Assembly: GCF_011758805.1 (NCBI RefSeq)
Contig: NZ_JAANOW010000001.1
Span: forward strand, 3,534,001-3,598,000
From: Mycolicibacterium fluoranthenivorans
GTDB lineage: Bacteria; Actinomycetota; Actinomycetes; Mycobacteriales; Mycobacteriaceae
Direction: 5' to 3'
DNA: 64,000 nt
Part shown: in pieces, positions 41,749 to 51,396 of the stretch
Layout: the number at the start of each line of letters is the position of its first letter
Position numbering within the stretch: the stretch's first letter is position 1
The notes under the pieces: model-generated
Told to the model about the DNA's origin: nothing
The model's input: only the letters and a program-made list of their open reading frames with translations
The model's database searches: none
Made by a program: the position numbers and the translations under genes

Positions 41749-43104
41749 ATGTCCATCGATTCCGCACGATCCGCCCGGCCCGGTGACTGGGTCGACGCCG
41801 AAGGCCTCACCCCCGACGCCGCCAGCGCGCTCTTCCCCATGCAGATCCCCACCGAGCGGTACACCTCGCCGGAGTTCGTCGACCGTGAACGAAAAGCCAT
41901 CTGGACCCGGGTCTGGCAGATCGTGGGACGCGTCGACGAACTGCGCAGGCCCGGCGATTTCAAGGAGTACCGGATCTTCGACCAGTCCTATGTCGTGATG
42001 CTCGGCAAGGACGGCGACCTTCGCGGGTTCGTGAACGCCTGTCGGCACCGCGGCAACGTGTTGCTCTCGGGCGCCGGCCAGGCCCGGCAGCGCATCGTCT
42101 GTCAGTACCACCTGTGGTCCTATGACCTGGACGGACATCTGCGCGGCTGCTCGAAACCCGAAATCGACAAGGACGCCCACGGTTTGCTCCAGGTGGCGGT
42201 CGACAGCTTCGCCGGATTCATCTTCCTCAACCCGGATCCGGATGCGGCTCCGCTGCGCGACTTCCTCGGCGAAGACGTCATCGGGATGCTGGAGCCCTAT
42301 CACCTCGACGAGATGACGACGGTGCTCGATGTGCGAGAACCCTTGGAATGCAACTGGAAAGTGGTGATGGATGCCTTCGAGGAGGGCTACCACATCTCCG
42401 GCATCCATCCGCAACTGCTGCGCGTCATCGTCATCGATCCCACCAAGACCAAGTACCGATTCCTGGACCGACACAGCGTCGCCGTGGCCCCGTTCGAGGT
42501 CGCCCACGTCGCGGGCATGGGTCCGGAGAAGCAGGTGGAGGGCATCATGGAACTGCCCGAGACCTTCCCCGGTGTGGTGCGGGTACTCCCCCGCTTCACC
42601 GAACTCGTCGACACGTACCGCGGACCGGACGGCACCCTGGTCTTCCCCGACGGAGTGACCGGCCGCACCCTGTTGCAGCGAGCCACGCGCGACTCACTGA
42701 CCAACGACGGTCTGGATGTATCCGGTCTCACCGATGAGCAGATGAGCGATAACCACGGCTGGGTGCTGTTCCCCAATTTCTTCATGACCATTCGCGCCGG
42801 CGAGGCGACGATCATCATGTCCACCCCGCATCCGGACGGTGATCCGAACCGCTGCATCTGGCACATCACCAGTTTCATGTGGCTCCCGCAGGAACACCGC
42901 GCGGCATTCGCCGCCGACCTGGTGGACGTCACCGAACCGGGCAGCTACAAGTATTTCGAAGCGCTGCAGCAGGATTACGAGCAGATGCCACGTCAGCAGC
43001 TCGGTCTGCGCAACGCACGCCTGGATCACATGGCATTGGTCGACGAGGAGGTCGTCATCGCCCATTACCACTCCGTCATCGACCGCTATCTGGCGGCGAC
43101 CTGA
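41749..43104 (+). CDS. Rieske-type aromatic ring-hydroxylating oxygenase alpha subunit
   Basis: The 451-residue protein has the Rieske cluster ligands in CRHRGN (about 97-102) and CQYHLW (about 118-123), then the mononuclear iron region NWKVVMDAFEEGYHISGIHPQ with the bridging Asp and two His. No beta subunit, ferredoxin or reductase gene is adjacent. The ribosome site is GGAAGGG. It is the first gene of a five-gene unit ending in a P450; the next start overlaps its stop (TGATG). Substrate unknown. Confidence 0.88.
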   Translation: MSIDSARSARPGDWVDAEGLTPDAASALFPMQIPTERYTSPEFVDRERKAIWTRVWQIVGRVDELRRPGDFKEYRIFDQSYVVMLGKDGDLRGFVNACRHRGNVLLSGAGQARQRIVCQYHLWSYDLDGHLRGCSKPEIDKDAHGLLQVAVDSFAGFIFLNPDPDAAPLRDFLGEDVIGMLEPYHLDEMTTVLDVREPLECNWKVVMDAFEEGYHISGIHPQLLRVIVIDPTKTKYRFLDRHSVAVAPFEVAHVAGMGPEKQVEGIMELPETFPGVVRVLPRFTELVDTYRGPDGTLVFPDGVTGRTLLQRATRDSLTNDGLDVSGLTDEQMSDNHGWVLFPNFFMTIRAGEATIIMSTPHPDGDPNRCIWHITSFMWLPQEHRAAFAADLVDVTEPGSYKYFEALQQDYEQMPRQQLGLRNARLDHMALVDEEVVIAHYHSVIDRYLAAT

Positions 43105-43496
43105 TGTCCCGGCGGGCCGATACCGTGCTCCGGTATGCCAAGACCACCGGGGACCTTGTCACCAAGGCCAAACAACCCGGCTTCACGGCCGCGGACTGGG
43201 CGCCCCTGGCTCAGCTCGTCGACACCGAGAACTTCCACCGGGTCGGAGCTTTCAAGGAGGAGATGGACTGGGATGCGTACGTGGCGTTCCTGACCGGCTG
43301 GGCCACCACCTCGGAATGGGAGTGCTCGTTCACACGGATCACCGAGCACGACGGCCTGGTGTTCCTGGAGCTCGAGGAACGCAGCGTGGTGGGCGATTTC
43401 CGCAGTGTGGTGAACTCACTCTCGGTCTATGAATTCGGTGCCGATGACCGGATCCGGCGGCTTGACCTGTACCTGCAGATGGCGCTGCCACAGTGA
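43104..43496 (+). CDS. SnoaL-like/NTF2-fold protein in Rieske operon (first)
   Basis: A 130-residue protein (MSRRADTVLRYAKTTGDLVT at the start) with a C-terminal SnoaL-like sheet (EWECSFTRITEHDGLVFLELEERSVVG). It overlaps the oxygenase stop by TGATG and the next gene's start. Such proteins may be small isomerases or dehydratases in ring degradation. Confidence 0.7.
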   Translation: MSRRADTVLRYAKTTGDLVTKAKQPGFTAADWAPLAQLVDTENFHRVGAFKEEMDWDAYVAFLTGWATTSEWECSFTRITEHDGLVFLELEERSVVGDFRSVVNSLSVYEFGADDRIRRLDLYLQMALPQ

Positions 43497-44083
43497 TGCC
43501 GCCACTTCGTGCCGACCAGTGGGGCCAGCCGGAGTACGCCGCATTCGCGGCGCTGCTGAACCTGCCTGCCGACAAGGTGCCTCGCGCCGGATCCGGTGGG
43601 GCGCTGGACCCGCTGAACTTCGACATCATCGGGATGCTGGCCCGCCACCCCGAAATGGCCCGGGTTTTCCTGGGATTCAACGGGTTCCTGTTACAACGCG
43701 GCGAGTTGTCCGGCCGGCTGCGCGAGCTCGTCATCCTGCGGGTGGCGCACCGGCATCGATCGGCGTTCGAATGGGGCCAGCACGTCCGGCTGGGCGCCGC
43801 GGTGGGCGTCACCGCTGACGATGTCGCCGCGCTCACCGAGGGCAATGACGGTTTCGACGGCACCGACCGGCTGGTCCTGGATGCCACCGACGAACTGCTC
43901 GCCACCGGTCGTGCGGACTGGTCCACCTGGGAGGCCCTGGTCGACGCGCTCGGCGAACACGCCGCCATGGAGCTGATCTTCATCGTCGGCACCTACACGC
44001 TGACCGCGATGGCGTTCGGCACCTGGGGGCTACAACCGCAACCGGGCACTGCTGCCCTTCCGAAACGAGGAGACACCGCGTGA
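43496..44083 (+). CDS. Carboxymuconolactone decarboxylase-like (AhpD-fold) protein
   Basis: A 195-residue helical protein with the CMD signature ELVILRVAHRHRSAFEWGQHVRLGAAVGVT and IFIVGTYTLTAMAF. The AhpD-type CxxC is absent, so peroxidase-linked redox chemistry is unlikely; the EWGQH segment holds candidate catalytic residues. The start could be GTG 43493 or ATG 43496. It overlaps the following GTG start. Confidence 0.78.
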   Translation: MPPLRADQWGQPEYAAFAALLNLPADKVPRAGSGGALDPLNFDIIGMLARHPEMARVFLGFNGFLLQRGELSGRLRELVILRVAHRHRSAFEWGQHVRLGAAVGVTADDVAALTEGNDGFDGTDRLVLDATDELLATGRADWSTWEALVDALGEHAAMELIFIVGTYTLTAMAFGTWGLQPQPGTAALPKRGDTA

Positions 44084-44607
44084 AGCTGGAAGACCGGATC
44101 GCCAAACATCGCCGGATGGCCGAGAGCTACCGCGACAAGTACGTCCTGCAGAAGGTGCAGGAGGGCGAAAGCTACGACGAATGGGTGTTCACCGACGACG
44201 CGGTCTACACCTCCCCCTACTTCGTCGCCGATCAGGAGCTCGTCCTCAAAGATGTGGCGACGCACTGGGATACCGCGGCCACCATCGAAGCCAAGGCCTA
44301 CGGGGTGGAGTTCCCCGATTGGAAGCCCGTCGACTTCAAGGTCTGGCCGGCAGAGAACGGCTTCGTGATGCGCTACCGCTGGCAGGGCACCTCGCAGACC
44401 ACCGGCGCGGTGATGGGCTTCTACTCGATCAGCTTCGTCGACACGAACGACGATGCCGAGATCACCCACTGGTCCACCTACGTCAACGACGAAGAGTACG
44501 GCCCGTTCCTGGAACTGGCCATCGACGCGCGCGGACCGTTCCGCCACGACGAGTACATGCAGGCCCTGGGCAAGCACTTCGCCAAGCACGGGCTGACGTT
44601 CGCATGA
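44080..44607 (+). CDS. SnoaL-like protein in Rieske operon (second)
   Basis: A 175-residue protein starting at a GTG with GAGGAG 9 nt upstream, inside the previous stop (GTGA). It shows a compact alpha+beta layout (EDRIAKHRRMAESYRDKYVLQKVQ, then VVMRYRW-like and THWSTYVNDEEYGPFLEL strands). It may act on a P450 or oxygenase product. Overlaps the P450 start by ATGA. Confidence 0.68.
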   Translation: MKLEDRIAKHRRMAESYRDKYVLQKVQEGESYDEWVFTDDAVYTSPYFVADQELVLKDVATHWDTAATIEAKAYGVEFPDWKPVDFKVWPAENGFVMRYRWQGTSQTTGAVMGFYSISFVDTNDDAEITHWSTYVNDEEYGPFLELAIDARGPFRHDEYMQALGKHFAKHGLTFA

Positions 44608-45806
44608 CCGCCAGCGCCACCGACAGGGTGTACTACGACCCGTGGGACGCGGCCCTCAATGCGAACCCGTACCCGATGTTCAAGCGGCTCCGCGACGAAG
44701 CGCCGCTGTATCACAACGAGATTCATGACTTCTATGCGGTGAGCCGGTTCGACGACGTCAACCGTGCGCTGGTCGATCACGCATCGTTCAGCTCGGCCCG
44801 TGGTGCGGTGCTGGAGATCATCAAGGCCGGTGTGCAGATCCCACCGGGCTCACTGATCTTCGAGGACCCGCCCATCCACGACATCCACCGCAACCTGCTG
44901 TCCCGCGCCTTCACACCCCGCAAGATCAATGCGCTGGAACCGAAGGTCCGCGAGTTCACCGCCCGGTGTCTGGACCCCCTCGTCGGTGGCGACCGGCTGG
45001 ACTTCGTCAAGGATCTCGGCGCGGTGATGCCGCTGCGCGTGGTCAGCGAGCTGTTCGGCATTCCCGAGGACTATCAGAGCCGGGTCACGCAAGACGGTGA
45101 CAAATACGTGCGCACCGAACGCGGAGCTCAGATGACCGACAACCCCGACGGGCCCATCACCGACGGTCAACTGTTCGCCGAGTTCATCGACTGGCGGATC
45201 GGTCATCCGGCCGATGACCTGACCACCGAACTGCTCAATGCGGAGTTCATCGACGAGACGGGTGCCACCCGCAAGCTGCGCCGCGAAGAACTGCTGATGT
45301 TCATGAACGTCGTCGCGGTGGCCGGGTCGGAGACCACCACCCGGCTGATCGGGTGGGCCGGCAAGCTGCTCTCCGAGCATCCCGATCAACGCCGCCGGTT
45401 GGTCGACGACAGGTCCCTGGTACCGGGCGCGGTCGAGGAGATCCTGCGCTTCGAGCCGCCGGCGCTACAGGCCGCCCGCTACGTGACGCGCGATGTCGAG
45501 TTTCACGACTCCGCGGTGCCCGCGGGCAGTGCGATCATCCTGTTGATCGGTGCAGCGAACCGCGATGAACGCCGGTTCGGAGTGAACGCCGACCAGTTCG
45601 ATGTGACCCGGGCGCCGCGCCAGCACCTGACGTTCGGGGTCGGCGCACACTACTGTCTCGGCAACGCGCTGGCACGCATCGAGGGCCGGATCGCCTTGGA
45701 AGAGATCATGAATCGCTTCCCGGACTGGACAATCGATCTCGACAACGCGGTGTTCTCGTCATCGTCGGTGGTGCGCGGCTGGGACAGCATGCCCGCCCAC
45801 ATCTGA
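44604..45806 (+). CDS. Cytochrome P450
   Basis: The 400-residue protein is a soluble bacterial P450: I-helix VVAVAGSETTTRLIGW, ExxR in EILRFEPP region (VEEILR), and the heme loop HLTFGVGAHYCLGNALAR with the Cys ligand. The start ATG overlaps the second SnoaL gene's stop. No dedicated ferredoxin is adjacent. It is the last gene of the TetR-linked operon and probably hydroxylates an intermediate of the same pathway. Confidence 0.9.
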   Translation: MTASATDRVYYDPWDAALNANPYPMFKRLRDEAPLYHNEIHDFYAVSRFDDVNRALVDHASFSSARGAVLEIIKAGVQIPPGSLIFEDPPIHDIHRNLLSRAFTPRKINALEPKVREFTARCLDPLVGGDRLDFVKDLGAVMPLRVVSELFGIPEDYQSRVTQDGDKYVRTERGAQMTDNPDGPITDGQLFAEFIDWRIGHPADDLTTELLNAEFIDETGATRKLRREELLMFMNVVAVAGSETTTRLIGWAGKLLSEHPDQRRRLVDDRSLVPGAVEEILRFEPPALQAARYVTRDVEFHDSAVPAGSAIILLIGAANRDERRFGVNADQFDVTRAPRQHLTFGVGAHYCLGNALARIEGRIALEEIMNRFPDWTIDLDNAVFSSSSVVRGWDSMPAHI

Positions 45807-45807
45807 A

Positions 45808-46986
45808 CTAGGGAACGGGTGCCGGGGCAGGTGCCGGCGGCGGGAAGAGCGAGTTGATCGCCGCCTGAATCGGATCCACCGGCGGCGGTGCCGGCACGGA
45901 CTCCGCCGGCACCGGGACCTCCTGCTGCGGCGCCGGGACCTGCTGGGGTTCCGGGACCTGCTGCTCGGGAACGGCCGGCACCGCGGCCGGTGGCGGGCCG
46001 GGCAGCGGACCAGGGGCCTGTTCGACGAGGGGCGCCGTGGCCGGCACCTGCTCGGGCGCCACGGCAACATGCGGCGGGACCTCGACGGGAATGACCGGGA
46101 TAGCCGCCGGCTCGCCGGCTTGCAAGGGCACGATGGCTTCGGAATAGACGGGCGGCGGCGCGGCGGGCGGCTCCGGGTTCGACTGCTCGGGCACGACGAG
46201 CTCCTGAGCCTGCGGTACGGGAGCCGGGATCGAGCTGACGATCTGCGACGTCCCCGCTGCCGGGCTCACCGGCTGGGTGGCCGTGGCCAGCGGCGCCGGC
46301 ACATCAGGGCCGCTGAACTGCGAGCCGACTGCCAGCAGTGCGATCACAGCGGTGACCGCCGCAGCACCGGCCATGGTCGCCAACCGTGCCGGTGACGCAT
46401 CCCGAACCCAGCCGCGTAGACGATGAACTCTGCCGTCGGTCGACCCGGCCGGCACGGCATTGGTCGCCACCGCGCGGGCCGCGTCGTAGGCCGGGGTGAA
46501 GCGGGTCGTAGGTGCTTCGGCGGCCTCTGGTGGTAGAGCCACCGCCACCGTGAGGGAGTCGTCCGGATCGGCCGGCTCCGGCTCGATGTCCACATCGAGC
46601 AGAACCGACAGATCGGCGTCGGTGAGCGTCACCGCACGTGCCGCGGCGGTGTGAGCGGCGTGGTCCGCCGCCGCCGGGGCGGCATTCTGCAGCCGCACCG
46701 AACGGACATCGGCGTAGCCGCACTCCTTGAGCGTCGCGATCAGCTGCGCCGCATGCGCAGCCACGTCATCGCCCCAGGTAACACCGATGGATTCGATCTC
46801 GTGCCCGCTGGCCGACGCGATGGCCTGCGCTCCCCGAACCGCGGCCAGCGCCCGTGACTGCAGGTCATCGATGGTGGCGACGCTGAATGAGTCATCGTCG
46901 ACGGTCAGTGCTTCGGGTTCCGCGCCGTCGACCAAGACCCAGCCCACACCGGCCGATGTCACCGACAGACCCAGTACCGTCTTCAC
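45808..46986 (-). CDS. DUF7159-like mycobacterial membrane protein with Pro-rich tail
   Basis: From the GTG at 46986 the protein has 392 residues. The N-terminal 130 residues (KTVLGLSVTSAGVGWVLVDG, then VTWGDDVAAHAAQLIATLKECGY) form an ATPase-like or actin-like sheet seen in mycobacterial DUF7159 proteins. One membrane helix (LATMAGAAAVTAVIALLAVG) is followed by a long Pro/Ala/Gln/Val-rich extracytoplasmic tail. Function unknown. Confidence 0.72.
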   Translation of the reverse strand: MKTVLGLSVTSAGVGWVLVDGAEPEALTVDDDSFSVATIDDLQSRALAAVRGAQAIASASGHEIESIGVTWGDDVAAHAAQLIATLKECGYADVRSVRLQNAAPAAADHAAHTAAARAVTLTDADLSVLLDVDIEPEPADPDDSLTVAVALPPEAAEAPTTRFTPAYDAARAVATNAVPAGSTDGRVHRLRGWVRDASPARLATMAGAAAVTAVIALLAVGSQFSGPDVPAPLATATQPVSPAAGTSQIVSSIPAPVPQAQELVVPEQSNPEPPAAPPPVYSEAIVPLQAGEPAAIPVIPVEVPPHVAVAPEQVPATAPLVEQAPGPLPGPPPAAVPAVPEQQVPEPQQVPAPQQEVPVPAESVPAPPPVDPIQAAINSLFPPPAPAPAPVP

Positions 46987-47227
46987 CCCTGGCCCACTCC
47001 TGTCACGTTGTTCACACCGGCCAACCGTCAATCGCGCCGAGCATAGTTTGCTCGCTTCCGCGCGGCATCTTCTGAGGAAAGCGCGAATTGATGTCGTACT
47101 GGGACCTTCGGCGCTGCGCTCCACCTCGTTACCTGGGGCTGGGTACCCCGAAAGCCACGCTGCACACACCGTGGGCCGGCCCGCAGCGGCACCGAATGTT
47201 CACCGAGCGGTCACCGACCGGTTGCGG

Positions 47228-49591
47228 TCAGCGCCCGAAGCCGGCCTTTCGTAGCGCGTCAGCCATCGAACCCGACGACTGACGGGGCTCCGGGCGGGCT
47301 TGGTTGCCACGGTTCTGGTTGCGGCGTTCGCCACCATCGCGGCGGGGAGCATTGTTACCGCGTTCGGGCCGCTTACCCTGGCCGCCCTGCCCGGCCTGCG
47401 GATTGTCGTTGAGCCGTAGGGTCAAGCCGATGCGCTGGCGTTCGACGTCCACATCGACCACCTTGACGCGCACCACCTGACCCGACTTGACCACCTCATG
47501 TGGATCCGAGACGAAACGGTCCGACATCGCGGACACATGCACCAGCCCGTCCTGGTGCACACCGATGTCCACGAACGCACCGAACGCCGCGACATTGGTC
47601 ACGACACCTTCGAGCACCATGCCGACCTTCAGGTCGGCCACCTTCTCCACGCCGGCGGCGAAGGTGGCGGTCGAGAAGGCCGGCCGGGGATCGCGCCCGG
47701 GTTTCTCCAACTCGGCCAGGATGTCGGTGACCGTCGGGATCCCGAAGCGGTCATCGGCGAACTCGGCCGGCTTGAGTGCCCGCAACGACCGCTCATCACC
47801 GATCAGCTCGCCGAGGGTGACCCCGGCGCGGTCCAGGATGCGGTGCACCACCGGGTAAGACTCGGGGTGTACGCCGGAGGCGTCCAGCGGATCCTCGCCA
47901 CCGGTGATCCGCAGGAAGCCCGCGCACTGCTCGAAAGCCTTGGGCCCCAGGCGGGGAACCTCAAGGAGTGCCTTGCGGTTGGCGAAGGCGCCGACCTTCT
48001 CCCGATGCGCGACGATAGACTCGGCCAGCGATTCGGTCACCCCGGACACCCGCGACAGCAGCGGCACCGACGCGGTGTTCAGATCCACCCCGACGGCGTT
48101 CACGGCGTCCTCCACGACGGCATCCAGGCTGCGGGCCAGCGTGCCGGGGGTGATGTCGTGCTGGTACTGCCCGACACCGATCGACTTGGGGTCGATCTTC
48201 ACCAGTTCGGCCAGCGGGTCCTGCAGCCGGCGCGCGATGGAGACCGCGCCGCGGATGGTGACGTCGAGGTCGGGCAGTTCGTGGGCGGCGTACGCCGACG
48301 CCGAGTACACCGAGGCGCCGGCCTCGCTGACCATGGCCTTGGTGGGCGCCGGTGCGCCCGCGGCCCGGATATCGGCGATGAGTTCGGTTGCCAGAGCATC
48401 GGTTTCACGCGAGGCGGTGCCGTTGCCGATCGCGACGAGCTGCACACCGTGGCGGGCGACCAACGCGGCCAGGGTGGCCTTGGCGTGGTCCCACTGCTTC
48501 TGCGGCTGATGCGGGAAGATGGCGCAGCTGTCGACCACCTTGCCGGTGCTGTCCACCACGGCGACCTTCACGCCGGTCCGGAAGCCCGGGTCCAGACCCA
48601 GGGTGGTGCGGGTGCCCGCGGGTGCGGCCAGCAGCAGATCCTTGAGGTTACGGGCGAACACCGCCGTGGCTTCCTCTTCGGCACGCTGCCGCAGCTTGAT
48701 CCGGGCGTCGACAGAAGCCGAGATCATCAGCTTGGTACGCCAGGCCAGGCGCACCGTCGCGGCCAGCCACGGCGTCGCCGGACCCGGCGCGGTCATATCG
48801 ATGCCGAGGGACTGTGCGACCCGGGCTTGGTAGACCTCGTCCTCGCCGGGATCGAAGGTCAGTGCGAGTGCCTCTTCCTTCTCACCACGCAAGACCGCCA
48901 GCACCCGGTGCGACGGCATCTTCTCCAGCGGCTCGGCGAAATCGAAGTAATCGCGAAACTTCTGTGCGGCAGCGCTCTTCGCGGCATCATCGGACCACGG
49001 CCGGGTCCGCAGGGTGCCATCGGCCCAGAACTTCGCGCGGACCTCGCCCACCAGTTCGGCGTCCTCGGCGGCCCGCTCGATCAAGATGTGCCGGGCCCCG
49101 TCGAGCGCGGCGGCGACGTCGGCGACGCTCTCGCCCAGGAATTCGGCCGCGGCCTCGTCCGGCACCACGGTGGGGTCGGTCAGCAACCGGTCGGCCAGCG
49201 GCTCCAGCCCGGCTTCGCGGGCGATCTGCGCCTTGGTGCGCCGCTTCTGCTTGTACGGCAGGTAGATGTCCTCGACCCGGGCCTTGGTGTCGGCGGCGAG
49301 CAGCGCGGCCTTGAGCGCGTCGGTGAGCTTGCCCTGTTCCTCGATGGAGGCCAGCACGGCCGCACGCCGCTGATCCAGCTCACGCAGGTACTGCAGGCGC
49401 TCTTCCAGGGTGCGCAGCTGGCCGTCGTCCAGGCTGCCGGTGGCCTCCTTGCGGTAGCGGGCGATGAACGGCACCGTCGCCCCCTCGTCGAGCAGCGCCA
49501 CGGCGGCCGCCACCTGGCCTTCTGCGACGGCCAGTTCCTCAGCGAGACGGGTGTTTACAGATTTGACGATGTGTACGGCGCTCTGACTCAC
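47228..49591 (-). CDS. tex: Tex-family RNA-binding protein with S1 domain
   Basis: A 787-residue protein matching Tex throughout: the helical N-terminus, YKQKRRTKAQIAREAGLEPLA, the YqgF-like core (TTLGLDPGFRTGVKVAVVDSTGKV), HhH repeats (NTASVPLLSRVSGVTESLAESIVAHREKVGAFANRKALLEVPRLGPKAFEQCAGFLRI) and a C-terminal S1 domain (GMVLEGVVTNVAAFGAFVDIGVHQDGLVHVSAMSDRFV). It probably associates with RNA polymerase/ribosomes. The tail is Arg/Gly/Asn-rich. The GTG lies 7 nt after TAGGGT. Confidence 0.92.
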   Translation of the reverse strand: MSQSAVHIVKSVNTRLAEELAVAEGQVAAAVALLDEGATVPFIARYRKEATGSLDDGQLRTLEERLQYLRELDQRRAAVLASIEEQGKLTDALKAALLAADTKARVEDIYLPYKQKRRTKAQIAREAGLEPLADRLLTDPTVVPDEAAAEFLGESVADVAAALDGARHILIERAAEDAELVGEVRAKFWADGTLRTRPWSDDAAKSAAAQKFRDYFDFAEPLEKMPSHRVLAVLRGEKEEALALTFDPGEDEVYQARVAQSLGIDMTAPGPATPWLAATVRLAWRTKLMISASVDARIKLRQRAEEEATAVFARNLKDLLLAAPAGTRTTLGLDPGFRTGVKVAVVDSTGKVVDSCAIFPHQPQKQWDHAKATLAALVARHGVQLVAIGNGTASRETDALATELIADIRAAGAPAPTKAMVSEAGASVYSASAYAAHELPDLDVTIRGAVSIARRLQDPLAELVKIDPKSIGVGQYQHDITPGTLARSLDAVVEDAVNAVGVDLNTASVPLLSRVSGVTESLAESIVAHREKVGAFANRKALLEVPRLGPKAFEQCAGFLRITGGEDPLDASGVHPESYPVVHRILDRAGVTLGELIGDERSLRALKPAEFADDRFGIPTVTDILAELEKPGRDPRPAFSTATFAAGVEKVADLKVGMVLEGVVTNVAAFGAFVDIGVHQDGLVHVSAMSDRFVSDPHEVVKSGQVVRVKVVDVDVERQRIGLTLRLNDNPQAGQGGQGKRPERGNNAPRRDGGERRNQNRGNQARPEPRQSSGSMADALRKAGFGR

Positions 49592-49598
49592 CCGGTGG

Positions 49599-49604
49599 AC
49601 CCTA
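49599..49604 (-). promoter_or_regulatory. -10 hexamer for leaderless tex
   Basis: TAGGGT on the minus strand precedes the GTG start by 7 nt. Confidence 0.5.
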
Positions 49605-50921
49605 CCGAATGGCGGCGACAGGACCCGGCAGCCCGGGCCGAACGCCGATCGTGAGGCGGCCGGCGATCAACGCCACCAGGAACGCCGCCAGCGCGGTGAA
49701 GCCCGCGGCCCCGCTCAGGCCGAACTTCGCCATCAGCAGCAACGCCACGCCGGCCACGCAGACCAGCACGCCGGCGGCCGTCGAACGAAGGCCGGTGGCG
49801 CCGGCTGGGGCGTCCCACCACGGCAGCGGTCGGTGCTCCAGCGGAGACAGAAGGGTGAAGAAGACGGCCATGACCACGGCGAAGACCACGGCACGCAAGG
49901 CGAGCAGCCCCCAGAATCCCGGCGCGTGCACGTCATAGGCATCCAGACCGACGGCGTGCAGACCGAACGTCGCCACCGCGATGGCGGGGATATGCCAGAG
50001 GTAGAGCGTCATCGCTCCCCCGTTACCCGTCGCGACGACGGCCCAGACCCGCGGGCGCTGGGCCCACCGCCCGACCGGCCCGGCGGCGGCAACGAACAGT
50101 AACGACATCCAGGTGCAGTGCAGGGCCAGCACCGTGGTGGGCGGCGAGACGTTGGAGATGCGTTCTGTGCCGGTGACCACCAGGGAGACCTCGTAGGGGC
50201 CGGCCACCACCAGCAGCACCTGACCGGTGCAGGCGACGGCGGCTGCCAGCAGCGCCCCGATCGGCCGGATCAGCCCACGGGCGTAGGCCACGCCGATGAC
50301 GATCGGGATGAGCCAGACGAGGACGAAGTTGGGCAACCCGGCGTCGGGAGTGCCGAGAGCCAGGCGCAGGGCATCGAAGGCCGCCGCGGCGGCGATCAGG
50401 GCAGCCACCACGGCGGTGAAAGCGCCCAGACTGCGTAGCCGGGTCAGCGCCGGCACGAAGGCGAGCACCACCAGGTACACCCCGAGGAACCACAGCAGGG
50501 CGACGCATTCGCGGCCCAGGCCTGCCGCGGATTCCGCCCCGAGAATCGCTCGCGCGGCCAGCAGCGCGACCGCCCAGAACGCCAGATACCAGAACACCGG
50601 GCGGCACAGTCGCTGCGCCCTGGTGAACAGCCATGTGCCCCAGGTGCTCCGGTCCGGATGCCAGGAGTAGGCCCCCGCGGCTCCGCCCGCCAGGAAGAAC
50701 AGCGGCATGACCTGCACCACCCAGGTGATCGGCGCCAGCGCCGGCAGTTCGCCCAGGATGTTGCCGATGCGAAGACCACTGCCGTCGATGGTCGCCAGCA
50801 GCAGCGCAGAGTGCCCGAAGATCACCACCACCAGGGCGGTGAGCCGGGCGACGTCGACGGCACGGTCGCGGCCCGGGGTGGCCGGGGCGGTGTTCGTGTT
50901 CACGGGTTCGGTGAGCGACAT
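49602..50921 (-). CDS. Membrane acyltransferase (acyltransferase-3 family)
   Basis: A 439-residue protein with about ten membrane helices. The N-terminal RAVDVARLTALVVVIFGHSALL carries the Arg and His of acyltransferase-3 enzymes and VMPLFFLAGGAAGAYSW follows. These enzymes O-acylate sugars or cell-wall components. The stop lies 10 bp upstream of the Tex start region. Substrate unknown. Confidence 0.8.
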   Translation of the reverse strand: MSLTEPVNTNTAPATPGRDRAVDVARLTALVVVIFGHSALLLATIDGSGLRIGNILGELPALAPITWVVQVMPLFFLAGGAAGAYSWHPDRSTWGTWLFTRAQRLCRPVFWYLAFWAVALLAARAILGAESAAGLGRECVALLWFLGVYLVVLAFVPALTRLRSLGAFTAVVAALIAAAAAFDALRLALGTPDAGLPNFVLVWLIPIVIGVAYARGLIRPIGALLAAAVACTGQVLLVVAGPYEVSLVVTGTERISNVSPPTTVLALHCTWMSLLFVAAAGPVGRWAQRPRVWAVVATGNGGAMTLYLWHIPAIAVATFGLHAVGLDAYDVHAPGFWGLLALRAVVFAVVMAVFFTLLSPLEHRPLPWWDAPAGATGLRSTAAGVLVCVAGVALLLMAKFGLSGAAGFTALAAFLVALIAGRLTIGVRPGLPGPVAAIR

Positions 50922-50983
50922 ACCGTCAGCCTGCCCGAATTCGCGCCGACTGGGATGAGTAGGACTACGTGGTTTCGCACCGA

Positions 50984-51001
50984 GGGCGAGCGAAGCGACG
51001 G
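50984..51001 (+). repeat. Single copy of dispersed 18-mer
   Basis: GGGCGAGCGAAGCGACGG in the gap between acyltransferase and fdxA is identical to the unit core repeated in the desaturase gene at 5963-6040. Confidence 0.8.
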
Positions 51002-51007
51002 GGGGAT

Positions 51008-51340
51008 TTACGGCAGCGAGGCGATCAGCGGGGTGTCGACACCGGCGGGCCCCAATTCGGCGGCGCCACCGGGGTTCCCCAGCGGCCGGTCCCGGCCTGG
51101 CAGCACATCGCTGAAGAACGCGGCGTTATCGGCCATGTACGGCAGCTGGTCCTCGGGCAGATCGGTCTCGTAATAGATGGCGTCGGCCTCACAGGCGATC
51201 CGGCAGGCACCGCAGTCGACACATTCATCGGGGTTGATGTACATGGTGCGGGCGCCCTCGTAGATGCAGTCCACGGGGCATTCGGCGACGCACGACTTGT
51301 GCTTGACGTCCACACAGGCGCTTCCGATCACGTAGGTCAT
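51008..51340 (-). CDS. fdxA: Seven-iron ferredoxin FdxA
   Basis: The 110-residue ferredoxin has the 7Fe pattern: Cys9, Cys17 and Cys50 for the 3Fe-4S cluster; Cys21, Cys40, Cys43 and Cys46 for the 4Fe-4S cluster (CVAECPVDCIYEG and CVDCGACRIAC). It carries electrons at low potential. A DosR-type box lies 57 bp upstream of the start, so it should be induced by hypoxia or nitric oxide, as known for fdxA in Mycobacterium tuberculosis. Confidence 0.93.
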   Translation of the reverse strand: MTYVIGSACVDVKHKSCVAECPVDCIYEGARTMYINPDECVDCGACRIACEADAIYYETDLPEDQLPYMADNAAFFSDVLPGRDRPLGNPGGAAELGPAGVDTPLIASLP

Positions 51341-51396
51341 GCCCGCAACGCTACGGCCGGATCAGCCCGGATTCGCCTGCCGAAGGCACTTTCCGG

